A stretch of DNA of 64,000 nucleotides from assembly GCF_014203705.1 (NCBI RefSeq), contig NZ_JACHJR010000001.1:5704001-5768000 (forward strand), given 5' to 3'. The notes beneath the pieces are model-generated. The model was not told where the DNA came from. It did no database searches and saw nothing but the letters and a program-made list of their open reading frames with translations. The position numbers and the translations under genes were made by a program. This document shows positions 53,095-60,765 of this stretch, piece by piece. How positions within the stretch are numbered: the first letter of the stretch is position 1; every line of letters begins with the position of its first letter. This DNA is from Kitasatospora gansuensis. Lineage in GTDB: Bacteria; Actinomycetota; Actinomycetes; Streptomycetales; Streptomycetaceae.

Positions 53095-54351
53095 CTAGCT
53101 GTGCGTGCCCCGGATCAGTGCGACCACCTCGGCGGCGGTGTCCCGGACCGCGGTCAGCTCGGTCAGGAAGTGCCAGTAGTCGGGGTGCCGCCCGGCCTCC
53201 TCGAGCGTCGCCACCGCCCGGTCCAGCCGGGCCACCGCGGCGTCCAGCGGGGCCGCGTGCCGCGGGTCCGGCGTCTGCCGTCCGGCCATCGCCAGCCGCT
53301 GGGCGTCCCGGACCGCGAACCTGGCCCGCTCGATCTCCTGGTGCGGGTTGTGCGAGACCTCGTTGAGCTGCCGCAGCCGCCCGTGCACCGCCGCGATCGC
53401 CTCGTCCGCACTCTCCAGCAGCGCCCGTACCGTCCCGATCGCCCCGGTCGCGTCCGGCCAGCGCTGCTCGTCCCTGGCCCGGACCGCCTCGGTCAGCTTG
53501 GCCCGGGCGGCGCCGACCGCCTGGGTCGCCTGCTCGGGTACGTGCTGCAGGTCCTGCCAGCAGGCCAGGCTGAACCGGCGGCGCAGCTCGCTCAGCGCGG
53601 GCTCGATGCTCTCGCTCTTCGTCTCCAGCGCCTGGATCCTGGTCCGCAGGCTGCCGACCCTGCGGTCGATCTCCTTGGCCTTCTCCGGCCGTTGCTCGGC
53701 CGAGATCCGGATCGCGTCGGCGCGCAGCGCCACGTCCTCGGCCCGCTTGAGCGTCGGCGCCACGCCGTGCCGGCCCGCGCCCTCGTTCAGCCTGGTCAAC
53801 TCCGGTGCCAGCTCGGCCAGTCGGGCCGCCAGGTCGTCCGCCTTCAACCCCGCCGAGCGCACCGCCTCCAGCGCGGTGGTCGCCCCCAACAGTGCCCGCT
53901 TGGCCCGCTCCACCGCCGGGGTGACCCGGATCAGCTGGGCCTCGGCGTGCTGGAGCAGCGGCTGCAACCGGGTCAGGAAACCGGTCAGCTCGGCCTGCGT
54001 ACCGGTTAGCTTCTGCTTGGCCTGATCCAGTTGCCGGCGGGCCTGGCCTGCGGCCGCCGCGTCCAGCTCCTGGTCCTCCAGGTCGTGCGCGTCCAGCGCG
54101 GCCAGGTACTCGACGCTGACCTCGTTGACCCGGCCGGAGAGCCGCTGGAAGTCGGTGAGCGCCTGACGGGCCGTCCGGTCGTCCTCGGCGGCGCGGACCG
54201 TCTCGACCGCGAGCTCGACCTCCCGCTGGGTGGAGTCCAGCTCGTAGAACGCCTGCTGCGCCGCATCCCTGGCGGCCACCGCCTCCGCCCGCTGCGTATC
54301 GGCCCGCCGCCACCAGCCACCCCGCCCGCCGCCGCCACCGGCCACCCTCAC
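53095..54351 (-). CDS. Long coiled-coil protein of unknown function
   Basis: 418 residues if it starts at GTG 54351 (GGGAG 7 nt upstream); GTG 54357 is an alternative. Almost entirely helical with heptad-like Leu/Ala and charged residues and few prolines, so an elongated, possibly cytoskeletal or scaffold protein. No catalytic motif. Next to the Ter region and immediately upstream (divergent) of tRNA-Val. Confidence 0.7.
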   Translation of the reverse strand: MRVAGGGGGRGGWWRRADTQRAEAVAARDAAQQAFYELDSTQREVELAVETVRAAEDDRTARQALTDFQRLSGRVNEVSVEYLAALDAHDLEDQELDAAAAGQARRQLDQAKQKLTGTQAELTGFLTRLQPLLQHAEAQLIRVTPAVERAKRALLGATTALEAVRSAGLKADDLAARLAELAPELTRLNEGAGRHGVAPTLKRAEDVALRADAIRISAEQRPEKAKEIDRRVGSLRTRIQALETKSESIEPALSELRRRFSLACWQDLQHVPEQATQAVGAARAKLTEAVRARDEQRWPDATGAIGTVRALLESADEAIAAVHGRLRQLNEVSHNPHQEIERARFAVRDAQRLAMAGRQTPDPRHAAPLDAAVARLDRAVATLEEAGRHPDYWHFLTELTAVRDTAAEVVALIRGTHS

Positions 54352-54532
54352 GCCCACGCTCCCAGTCCGGTCCGCTCGCCTCGCCCCATTCTCACCGATC
54401 CCCCCACGATCCCGGCACCCCCTTCGGTCCCAGCTTGCCCCCACCCCCCGAATACCTGCGGCGGAGCACTCCCGGGACCAGGTACTCTTGGCTCTCGTCG
54501 TACGCCGCCGGACCTCCGGCGCGCCGCGACGG

Positions 54533-54604
54533 GGGCGCATAGCTCAGCGGTAGAGCGCCGCCCTTACAAGGCGGATGTCGGCGGTTCGAAACCGTCTGCG
54601 CCCA
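54533..54604 (+). tRNA. tRNA-Val (anticodon TAC)
   Basis: Complete cloverleaf: acceptor GGGCGCA/TGCGCCC, D-arm GCTC/GAGC, anticodon stem CCGCC/GGCGG with loop CTTACAA, T-arm with TTCGAAA, discriminator A. CCA is not encoded. Its 3' half is a probable insertion site for the island that follows. Confidence 0.97.
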
Positions 54605-54631
54605 CCCCTCGCGAGCAGCGAAGATGACGCA

Positions 54632-54669
54632 AAGGCCCAGGTCAGGACGTAAGTCCGAGCCTGGGCCTT
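54632..54669 (+). terminator. Nested hairpin downstream of tRNA-Val
   Basis: AAGGCCCAGG (54632-54641) pairs with CCTGGGCCTT (54660-54669) and encloses a GGAC-GTAA-GTCC stem. Likely terminator of the tRNA transcript. Confidence 0.65.
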
Positions 54670-54734
54670 CTGCTTGACTCCCGGTCTGTCTACAGTCCCT
54701 CTCGGTCTGAATACGGGACTGCTACACGACTTTG

Positions 54735-54755
54735 CCCACTAAATTCCCACTAAAT
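54735..54755 (+). repeat. Tandem CCCACTAAAT pair, candidate integrase arm sites
   Basis: CCCACTAAAT occurs at 54735-54744 and 54746-54755, 11 bp apart, in an AT-rich patch 130 bp after the tRNA. Helically phased repeats in this position are typical arm-type sites of tRNA-directed tyrosine integrases. Confidence 0.5.
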
Positions 54756-54798
54756 GATCTAGGGGAACGTGCAGGTGAGCCGACTTGTGGGCAAGCGA

Positions 54799-54832
54799 GA
54801 GCCCCCAGGCGTGAGTGGGCGCCTGGGGGCTC
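54799..54832. terminator. 12-bp hairpin
   Basis: GAGCCCCCAGGC (54799-54810) pairs perfectly with 54821-54832 around a 10-nt loop. It may insulate the island from the tRNA region. Confidence 0.55.
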
Positions 54833-55024
54833 ATCGGCACCAGGGGTGGAGGGGGGTCAGGTCGCCTCCCCGGTGCCGCGTCGCCAAGTTCCCGCCGGGT
54901 GACGGGTATGCGGCGAGCGCGAGGTCAGTAGGATGCGAGCACCCTTGCGGGATGGCACCCTCGGACCTCAGGTTCCCGATGCCAGCGCCTGTTCCTAGCG
55001 GGCACTGCCATCGGGGGTACAGGG

Positions 55025-55060
55025 CCCGGCCGGTCAGCATGGTCGTGCTGGCCGGCCGGG
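55025..55060 (-). terminator. Terminator of the small secreted-peptide gene
   Basis: CCCGGCCGGTCAGCA (55025-55039) pairs with 55046-55060 with one G-U pair, 10 bp past the peptide stop on the minus strand, so the peptide is made from its own short transcript. Confidence 0.65.
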
Positions 55061-55070
55061 TTGATTCTGG

Positions 55071-55280
55071 TCAGCCGCCCCAGCTGGAGTCGCTGCCGAG
55101 CGCGACGATCTGGGTGCTGGTCGGCGTCGGGCTCGGCTGCGGGGCGACGATGCCACCCCAGCTGGAATCGGCGACCGCCGGCGGCGTGGACGTAGTGGTG
55201 AGAACCGCTGCCCCGCCGACGAGCGCGGCTCCAGCGAGGAGCGCCGCGGCGGCTTGGGCGAGCGATCTGCGAACGAGCAT
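55071..55280 (-). CDS. Small secreted peptide with repeated DSSWGG motif
   Basis: 69 residues from ATG 55280 with AAAGGGG 7 nt upstream. Arg-containing N-terminus and hydrophobic core (LAQAAAALLAGAALVGGAA) form a clear signal peptide, probably cut near 'AVA' at residue ~37. The mature ~32 residues carry DSSWGG at both ends, the second copy being the C-terminus. Own terminator, and divergent from an HTH regulator whose promoter it shares. The layout suggests a signalling peptide and its regulator, but no family was recognised. Confidence 0.7.
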   Translation of the reverse strand: MLVRRSLAQAAAALLAGAALVGGAAVLTTTSTPPAVADSSWGGIVAPQPSPTPTSTQIVALGSDSSWGG

Positions 55281-55435
55281 GGGTGACCCCTTTCACTGCG
55301 TCAGCAGTTGTGGCGGGAGGGACGGTTGGTCACTCCCCGTACGCACCAGTGTTCGGGTGGGCCGTTGTCATTTCAAGGACTCCTGATCCAGACTTTGGAA
55401 GGCTCCGAATTCGGCAAGGATCAAAGGGGGGCGAA

Positions 55436-56437
55436 ATGCCCAAGTCGGACAACTTGAATGCTGAAGCGTTGCTGAAAAAGGAGACTCGGCAGCTCTACCT
55501 CGACATCCTCGCTGGGAACTCGGCCGCGCCGGCCGGGTCCGATCTGGACCATCTGATGAGCCTTCGGCTCGTAACGCCCGACGTCAGTCGCCCTGGGCAT
55601 TACCTCCCACTTGACCCGGAGCCCATTGGCCACCACTGGCAGACCACCATGCAGGCCGTGGCGAGCACCATGCTGGAACAGGCCACCTTTCTTCCGAAGC
55701 AGCTCCGCGAGCTGTCCACCGCCTACAGGCGGGCTCAGCGGTCTGACCACGGTGGTGGCTACGAGTACCTGACAGGTCTTCAGGTCATCCAGGATCGACT
55801 CACCCCGCTCCTTGCCGGTTGCGCGGAAGAACTGCTGACGGCCGTGCCCCGGAACTCCCGGCCACACGAACTGCTGGCCCTGTCCTACCGCCGCGACCTC
55901 GAAGTGCTGGCCGGTGGCGCCCAGATGCGCACCGTCTATCCGACTGCTGCTCGGGCCGACGAACCCATGGGCATGTGGACCGCCACGATGACCACGGCTG
56001 GCGCGCAGATCCGGACAAGCGCCTCGCCGTTCGCCCGCGCAACGGTGATCGATCGCCAGGTAGCGGTGGTCGACGTACTCACACCGTGGACAGGCGAGGG
56101 TGAGGTGCCCGTCCGCGCGTTCTTCCTCTATGACGAGGGCTTGGTCGCGCACGTGGTCGACAGCTTCGAACGCACGTGGGCGGCGGCGACGCCGTGGGAC
56201 GGCAAGCAGGCCCTCCCGCTCCTCACCCCAATGCAGCAGCGGGCTCTTCGCCTTACGGCTGACGGGCTTGATCAGGCTGCGGTGGCCGCGCGAATCGGGA
56301 TATCCACTCGGACGGTGGTGCTCCAGCTCAAGCTGGCGCGGGAGGCGGTGGGGGCTGGATCGCTGCCGCAGTTGATGCACTGGTGGGGGAAGAACGACCT
56401 GGTCTTCCAGGACGGCTTGGTGGATCAGGTCGAGTAG
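55436..56437 (+). CDS. HTH regulator (TrmB-like N-terminus, LuxR-type C-terminus) divergent from peptide gene
   Basis: 333 residues from ATG 55436, AAGGGGG upstream. The N-terminal region (LYLDILAGN ... VSRPGHYLPLDPE) resembles a winged HTH; the centre is a sensor-like domain with a helix-rich segment and AFFLYDEGLVAHVVDSFE; the C-terminus (~275-320: LTPMQQRALRLTADGLDQAAVAARIG) is a LuxR-type HTH. Similar proteins are common in Streptomyces next to small peptides. Convergent, 13-bp tail overlap with the gene at 56425. Confidence 0.75.
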   Translation: MPKSDNLNAEALLKKETRQLYLDILAGNSAAPAGSDLDHLMSLRLVTPDVSRPGHYLPLDPEPIGHHWQTTMQAVASTMLEQATFLPKQLRELSTAYRRAQRSDHGGGYEYLTGLQVIQDRLTPLLAGCAEELLTAVPRNSRPHELLALSYRRDLEVLAGGAQMRTVYPTAARADEPMGMWTATMTTAGAQIRTSASPFARATVIDRQVAVVDVLTPWTGEGEVPVRAFFLYDEGLVAHVVDSFERTWAAATPWDGKQALPLLTPMQQRALRLTADGLDQAAVAARIGISTRTVVLQLKLAREAVGAGSLPQLMHWWGKNDLVFQDGLVDQVE

Positions 56438-56685
56438 GAGATCACGATGGTGTGCTCCCGGCCTTCGGACGCGTAGGTCAGGGAGTACTTGCCGTCGCGC
56501 CGGACGAAGCTGGCCACAAGGCTGCGGCCGTTCTCGGTGCCGAGCAGGGTGGCGTACGCGACCCGCTGTGCGCGGTCGAGCGGCAGGTGAGCGAGGTGTT
56601 CCTCGACTGCTGTAATCGCCGCGTCGAGGGTGTGGTGTGGCTTCGGGGCGGGGACTCCGTCGAGGGTGACGGTGCAGGTGCTCAG
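56425..56685 (-). CDS. Small protein lacking a canonical start codon
   Basis: A minus-strand frame with clear coding character (about 86 residues; segments LDAAITAVEEHLAHLPL and GRSLVASFVRRDGKYSL; end VISYST) runs from a stop at 56701 to 56425. It contains no ATG, GTG or TTG before the conserved part. CTG 56685, with GGAG 6 nt upstream, is the best start. The start may be non-canonical or the gene may have lost its start. Function unknown. Confidence 0.45.
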   Translation of the reverse strand: MSTCTVTLDGVPAPKPHHTLDAAITAVEEHLAHLPLDRAQRVAYATLLGTENGRSLVASFVRRDGKYSLTYASEGREHTIVISYST

Positions 56686-56740
56686 GACGTGCTCCAGTGC
56701 TTACTTCTGAATTATGGGCGGGTCAGGTTGGTTGGACGCG

Positions 56741-56771
56741 GAGCGCCCGGCCGGTATGCGGCCGGGCGCTC
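56741..56771 (-). terminator. 13-bp perfect hairpin ending the tiny-gene operon
   Basis: GAGCGCCCGGCCG (56741-56753) pairs perfectly with 56759-56771 around GTATG, 6 bp past the last operon gene (56777). Confidence 0.75.
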
Positions 56772-56776
56772 GTGCC

Positions 56777-57025
56777 CTACTCGGCGGGCTGCGTCGGGGG
56801 TGTCGGCTGGGACGGGCCGGCGGGCGGTGCCGTGGGGCCGCCGTCGGGCCGGGGCTGGCTCGGGTCACGCTGGCCCTGGTCCACCTGGTCCTCCTCCTGC
56901 TGGTCGATCTGTGGCTCGCACGGGTGTCGGACCGTCAGGCGCGGGTGCGCGCGGGTCGGGCCACGGGTGCCGCGCCGGGGCTCGTGCCAGCCCCGGGCCT
57001 CCCCGCCGGGAACGGTGCCGCTCAC
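56777..57025 (-). CDS. Tiny-operon gene 6, Pro/Gln-rich
   Basis: 82 residues; GTG 57025 overlaps the previous stop by 2 bp (GTGA). Middle segment RLTVRHPCEPQIDQQEEDQVDQ then a Pro-rich tail. The middle part has predicted charge alternation. Unknown function. Confidence 0.45.
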   Translation of the reverse strand: MSGTVPGGEARGWHEPRRGTRGPTRAHPRLTVRHPCEPQIDQQEEDQVDQGQRDPSQPRPDGGPTAPPAGPSQPTPPTQPAE

Positions 57026-57195
57026 TTGCCGGTCCGGTCGACGGACGGCAAGGAGTCGAGGAAGCCGAGCGCGGCCTGCTGCTGCTCGGGGGTGGAGTTC
57101 GGATCGGTCGCGGCGTTCGCTGCGGAACCGAGAGCGGCCGCGAGGTCCAGCAGCGGGTCGGGCTCCCACAGGTCATCGGGCTCAGGTGTGGACAC
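57022..57195 (-). CDS. Tiny-operon gene 5, acidic 57-residue protein
   Basis: GTG 57195 lies inside the 3' end of the upstream gene (14-bp overlap). Acidic, helical (DPLLDLAAALGSAANAATD). Unknown function. Confidence 0.5.
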   Translation of the reverse strand: MSTPEPDDLWEPDPLLDLAAALGSAANAATDPNSTPEQQQAALGFLDSLPSVDRTGK

Positions 57196-57409
57196 GGGTG
57201 CTCCTCTTCTTGGTGGTGGGTGTGGTGTCGGTCTGCTGGGCGATCCAGAGCTCAACCCGGATTTCGGAGGTGAACGGTTCGGGCTCGCCGGTCCCGGCGC
57301 CGGTCCCGATTCGGCGGACCCAGTCGCGGTGCTGGTGGTCCCATACGCCCCACATCTGCAGCGCGCGCCCCAGCCCGGGCAGCGGGCGCGGCTCGTACCG
57401 GTCAGCCAC
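57182..57409 (-). CDS. Tiny-operon gene 4
   Basis: 75 residues from GTG 57409, overlapping the upstream stop by 8 bp. Aromatic-rich N-terminus (QMWGVWDHQHRDWVRR) and a TSEIRVELWIA strand. Unknown function. Confidence 0.5.
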   Translation of the reverse strand: MADRYEPRPLPGLGRALQMWGVWDHQHRDWVRRIGTGAGTGEPEPFTSEIRVELWIAQQTDTTPTTKKRSTRVHT

Positions 57410-57707
57410 AGGCCGTCTCCGACAGCGGGACGATCGGCTCCGGGTCAGGTTCGATCTCGGGGATCATCCGCCACGGCCGGGACAGCACGTGGCTGTAGCT
57501 GCGGTGGTCCGGATTCGCCTGTAGGTGCTGGAACGACCAGCTGCGGGCGGCCTCGAAGTCCTCGCCAGCGGCGGACTGCTGGCCGCAGAGGATGCCCTGC
57601 TCGTTCTCGCCGTTGCACTGGAAGAGGTGCAGGGTGGGCGGGGCGTCCGGCTCGAGGTCGGGGGTGGTGGTCCAGTTCATGTGCCGGTACCGGCGGGTGA
57701 TGCCCAT
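57402..57707 (-). CDS. Tiny-operon gene 3, DUF7848-like
   Basis: 101 residues from ATG 57707 with GAGGCGAG upstream. Basic start (RRYRHMNW), a CxxxN..GILCGQ cysteine pair and the HPxH-like NPDHRSYSH with a final RPWRM are reminiscent of a small Streptomyces island family (DUF7848). Function unknown. Confidence 0.6.
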   Translation of the reverse strand: MGITRRYRHMNWTTTPDLEPDAPPTLHLFQCNGENEQGILCGQQSAAGEDFEAARSWSFQHLQANPDHRSYSHVLSRPWRMIPEIEPDPEPIVPLSETACG

Positions 57708-57736
57708 GGCTCGCCTCTCGTCTGGGTGGCGGGTCG

Positions 57737-57982
57737 TCAGGTGGAGGGGACCAGGTGGAGCCGCAGCGGTCGGCAGCACGCGCAGGTGCTCACCGGGCAG
57801 TCGCAGACCAGGGCCGGGCTGCCGGCCGTCTCGCGGATGCCGCCGGGGCAGCCGTGGTGGGCGCCGGCCTGGCACTCGACGGATATGTACTGGCCGTCCC
57901 GGCGGCAGTCGACGGTGAAGGCGACCCCGGGAAGCGCGAACTCGCCGTCGACTCGGTAGTTCGGGAGCGAAACGGCGGTCAT
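57737..57982 (-). CDS. Tiny-operon gene 2, cysteine-rich
   Basis: 81 residues from ATG 57982, overlapping the upstream stop by one base. Cysteines cluster at the end (CDCPVSTCACC). Possible small metal-binding protein; unknown. Confidence 0.5.
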   Translation of the reverse strand: MTAVSLPNYRVDGEFALPGVAFTVDCRRDGQYISVECQAGAHHGCPGGIRETAGSPALVCDCPVSTCACCRPLRLHLVPST

Positions 57983-58209
57983 CAGTCGGCCGCCATGCAC
58001 GGTGCGCACGACCTCACGGCCCAGCCGAGGGGCGCTTCCCCGGTCGGGGTGTAGACGTGGCCGGCGTCGACCAGCTGGTGGTCGGTGCCGCAGCCGATGC
58101 AGCGGCGGCCGTGGAGCTGCTCGCTGGTGATCTCGATCTCGCACTCGTCCCCGGTGAGGGGCCGGAGCGTGACGAGCACGGCCGCCGGGGCGGGGGACGC
58201 AGATGTCAT
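57982..58209 (-). CDS. Tiny-operon gene 1 with zinc-ribbon-like cysteines
   Basis: 75 residues from ATG 58209. CIGCG and CAPC form two CxxC pairs. First gene of the minus-strand operon, just downstream of the operator region at 58287-58311. Confidence 0.55.
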   Translation of the reverse strand: MTSASPAPAAVLVTLRPLTGDECEIEITSEQLHGRRCIGCGTDHQLVDAGHVYTPTGEAPLGWAVRSCAPCMAAD

Positions 58210-58286
58210 GGGAGGAGCATCGGCGGGCCTGCCCTGCCGCACCATGACGACCTATTCATGATGAGCAGCTTCGTTCATACGGAAGT

Positions 58287-58311
58287 CGTGATGAGCAGGC
58301 AGCTCATCACG
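58287..58311. promoter_or_regulatory. Palindromic operator in a divergent promoter region
   Basis: CGTGATGAGC (58287-58296) pairs perfectly with GCTCATCACG (58302-58311). The half-site recurs as ATGATGAGCAG near 58258-58267. It lies between the tiny-gene operon (minus) and the HTH-TPR regulator gene (plus), which may bind it. Confidence 0.65.
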
Positions 58312-58395
58312 AGTGCGTCGTGATAGCCGAGTTCAGATGCCAGTCGGACCGCTACCGTGGTGAGACACCGTCAGGCCCACAGCTCTGGAGCCACC

Positions 58396-59820
58396 GTGTC
58401 CCGCATCAACCCTCGCCCCGCCGCCGCCCGCCTTCGCGCAGAGGCATCTGCGAGCGGCTGGGAATCGTGGCAGCTCGTTCAGCGCATCAGCACCACCTGT
58501 GAGGTCTCGCTGCTGCAGAGCCATCGGCTCGCCCGAGGCTGGACCCTGGACGCTGCGGTCACCGCATACGCGCTGCTGCGAGGCCGCCTGACGGTGCAGC
58601 AGCTCTCAAGCTGGGAGGCCAGGACCGCACGCCCCGGTCCCGCGCACCTCGACGGGCTCTGCGCTCTGTACGAAACCCGGCCTGACCGGCTCGGCTTCGC
58701 TGTCGACTACACGCCTGCTGCCGCTGCCGACTCCGTTTCCCTGGAGGAGGAAGCTCCGGGCCCCCGACCGGCCCGAGGGCGCGATCCGCGCCAGGAGGAG
58801 CGGCAGCAGATACTGCGATCTCTCCTCCACGGCGCTGGAGTTAGCCTGTCTCAGCCAGTCCTCGCCACCCTCGCCGGTGTCCGCCAGAGCCTGGCCGAGG
58901 CCCTCACCGAGAGCGTGAGCGAGCTAACGATGGAGCAGTGGGAGCGCTCGGCCGCTGAGTACGGGCACGCCTACCAGATGCGGCCGCCGCGCGAGCTGCT
59001 GGCCGAGTCGGTCCTGGACTTCGTGGAGGTGCAGCAACTTCTCGAACAGCGACAGGCCGCCGACTACCGGACACGGCTGTGCCACGTGGCCGCTCAGCTG
59101 GCCGGCACCGCAGGAATCGCGTTGGTGGCGCTCGGCGAACAGCGCGAGGCGAGGAGCTGGTTCCGGTGCGCGCAGCTGGCCGCAGAAGAGACCGCCGACC
59201 GCGGCCTGCGGGCATGGCTGATCGCCCGAGAGGCGGTCATCCCCTTCTACTACGGCTCGCCACGGGCGGCCGCAGACCTCGCAGAGCGGGCCCGAATGGT
59301 GGCCGGCGGGACCCCGAGCGCAACTGCCGCGTGGGCACCGTCGTTGGAGGCCCGGGCGCTCGCTCGGCTCGGCCGCGCCGACGACGCCCGGCAGGCCATG
59401 CGCCTCGCCGAGCAGGCGTTCGCGAGACTGGACCACACCCAGACCGACGACACGGCTTACGGCTACACCGCCCGCCAACTGCAGTGGCACATCGGCAGCA
59501 TGCACACCACGCTCGGCGACACCCGCCGGGCGCAGGCGGCCCTCGACACGGCACTGACGATGTACGCCCCCGCCGAGTACCTCGACCGGGCACTGATCGC
59601 CCTGGACCAGGCGGCTGGCCTGATCAACGTTGGTGAGGTCACCACCGCCGCGCAGGTCGGGCTCCAGACGCTGGAGCGGCTGCCCGCAGAGCACCGAACC
59701 GGCATCGTGGTGACCCGGGCGCGGGAGATCGCCGCAACAATCCCGGCCCGGGCCGGCCGGACGGCCGCTGTGCGTGAACTGGCCGAGGCAGTCAGGGCGC
59801 CTCGGGTGCTGACGGCGTAG
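58396..59820 (+). CDS. HTH (XRE-like) regulator with TPR-type helical repeats
   Basis: 474 residues from GTG 58396 (GGAG upstream). The N-terminal ~100 residues contain an HTH-like region (LARGWTLDAAVTAYALLRGRLTVQQLSSWE split across ~40-75). The rest is helical repeat (ARSWFRCAQLAAEET, ADDARQAMRLAEQAF, TRRAQAALDTAL), typical of TPR-containing regulators of streptomycete antibiotic or element control. Divergent from the tiny-gene operon across a palindrome; tail overlaps the Nudix gene by 29 bp. Confidence 0.75.
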   Translation: MSRINPRPAAARLRAEASASGWESWQLVQRISTTCEVSLLQSHRLARGWTLDAAVTAYALLRGRLTVQQLSSWEARTARPGPAHLDGLCALYETRPDRLGFAVDYTPAAAADSVSLEEEAPGPRPARGRDPRQEERQQILRSLLHGAGVSLSQPVLATLAGVRQSLAEALTESVSELTMEQWERSAAEYGHAYQMRPPRELLAESVLDFVEVQQLLEQRQAADYRTRLCHVAAQLAGTAGIALVALGEQREARSWFRCAQLAAEETADRGLRAWLIAREAVIPFYYGSPRAAADLAERARMVAGGTPSATAAWAPSLEARALARLGRADDARQAMRLAEQAFARLDHTQTDDTAYGYTARQLQWHIGSMHTTLGDTRRAQAALDTALTMYAPAEYLDRALIALDQAAGLINVGEVTTAAQVGLQTLERLPAEHRTGIVVTRAREIAATIPARAGRTAAVRELAEAVRAPRVLTA

Positions 59821-60349
59821 GGCGCCGGGCGAGGAGCTGGAGGAGGCCGGTGACAGCGACTCCGGCGACGATCTCGCGGCGGTCGATCATGTCCTGGATG
59901 CGATCGAGGGGGATCCACTCGATACGGTCCGCTTCGTGGGTGTCGACGGGTGGGGCGATGTACTCGGCGCCGTGGGCAAGGAAGACGTGGTGCTCTGCGT
60001 TGCTCATCCCGCCAACGGGCTGGTTGTAGGCCAGAGGCTCCACGGAGTCGACCCGCCAGCCGGTCTCCTCTTCGACCTCGCGGGCGGCGGCGGCCTCGAG
60101 GGCCTCGCCGTCCTCCACGATGCCGGAGGGGATTTCCCAGTTCCAGGTGTTGGTGGCGAAGCGGTGGCGCCACATCATGAGCACTCGGAGCTGGTCGTCC
60201 AGGACCACGGTCGCCGCTACCGGGGCCCACTTCACCAGATGGTGTTCGTACCTGGGCTGCCCTGGGGGCTCGACGTCCACCAGGTCAAGCTCGACCCAGG
60301 GGCTGGTGTAGATGGTCCGACTGCCGTGAACGGCCCACTCGCTGGTCAT
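59792..60349 (-). CDS. Nudix hydrolase
   Basis: 185 residues. A perfect Nudix box spans residues 76-98 (G-x5-E-x7-REVEEETGW). Resembles ADP-ribose pyrophosphatases. In the integrative element pSAM2, the immunity factor Pif is a Nudix protein, and Nudix genes are frequent in such elements, so an immunity role is possible here but unproven. Confidence 0.9.
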   Translation of the reverse strand: MTSEWAVHGSRTIYTSPWVELDLVDVEPPGQPRYEHHLVKWAPVAATVVLDDQLRVLMMWRHRFATNTWNWEIPSGIVEDGEALEAAAAREVEEETGWRVDSVEPLAYNQPVGGMSNAEHHVFLAHGAEYIAPPVDTHEADRIEWIPLDRIQDMIDRREIVAGVAVTGLLQLLARRPTPSAPEAP

Positions 60350-60423
60350 GCGCGTGATCTTGTCATAGCAGTCTCGCGCGCCGGTCCGTCGGGCTGTCGG
60401 TGGCCGGGCCTACGATCGCGCAC

Positions 60424-60738
60424 GTGAGCGACACACCCATCGAGATCCCCGCAGACCTGATCGACCTGCACCGCCAATGGGCCGCCGCCGACCAGGCGGT
60501 CCACGAGCGGATCGCCCAGATCGAGCAGCACGAAGCCGAACACGGCCGGCCCCCGCTCCCGACCACCCCGGACGACCCCGGACGCGCGGACGACCAGCTC
60601 GCCAAGCTCAGGCAGGCCCGCGGCGAGGCGGCCGCCGAAGTTCGCGCCCGAGTGGCCGAGGTGGCCGGAGACCCGTCCCGCCGCTGGGCCGTTCAGGCAG
60701 CGCTCCTCGAGGCGGCCGCCGAGCCCGCTGCGGTGTAG
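60424..60738 (+). CDS. Small helical protein, 104 aa
   Basis: GTG 60424 chosen over an upstream in-frame GTG at 60400 because it opens the well-composed part. Acidic and helical, with charged Q/E/A-rich segments (LHRQWAAADQAVHERIAQIEQ as several helices). Unknown function. It converges with the ImuA-like gene. Confidence 0.5.
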   Translation: MSDTPIEIPADLIDLHRQWAAADQAVHERIAQIEQHEAEHGRPPLPTTPDDPGRADDQLAKLRQARGEAAAEVRARVAEVAGDPSRRWAVQAALLEAAAEPAAV

Positions 60739-60765
60739 CGAGCGACTGCGTAGCTTCAACGGGGC

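Larger units (their letters stand above)
54605..55070. other. Junction region between tRNA-Val and the island's first gene
   Basis: 466 bp with no convincing gene. It holds three hairpins (54632-54669, 54799-54832, 55025-55060) and a tandem 10-bp repeat (54735-54755). A 69-codon minus-strand open frame (54831-55040) overlaps two hairpins and looks non-coding. No integrase gene is visible. Confidence 0.6.

Noticed and set aside
54831..55040. 69-codon minus-strand ORF after tRNA-Val
   Set aside because: Overlaps two terminator hairpins and has no ribosome binding site or recognisable sequence.
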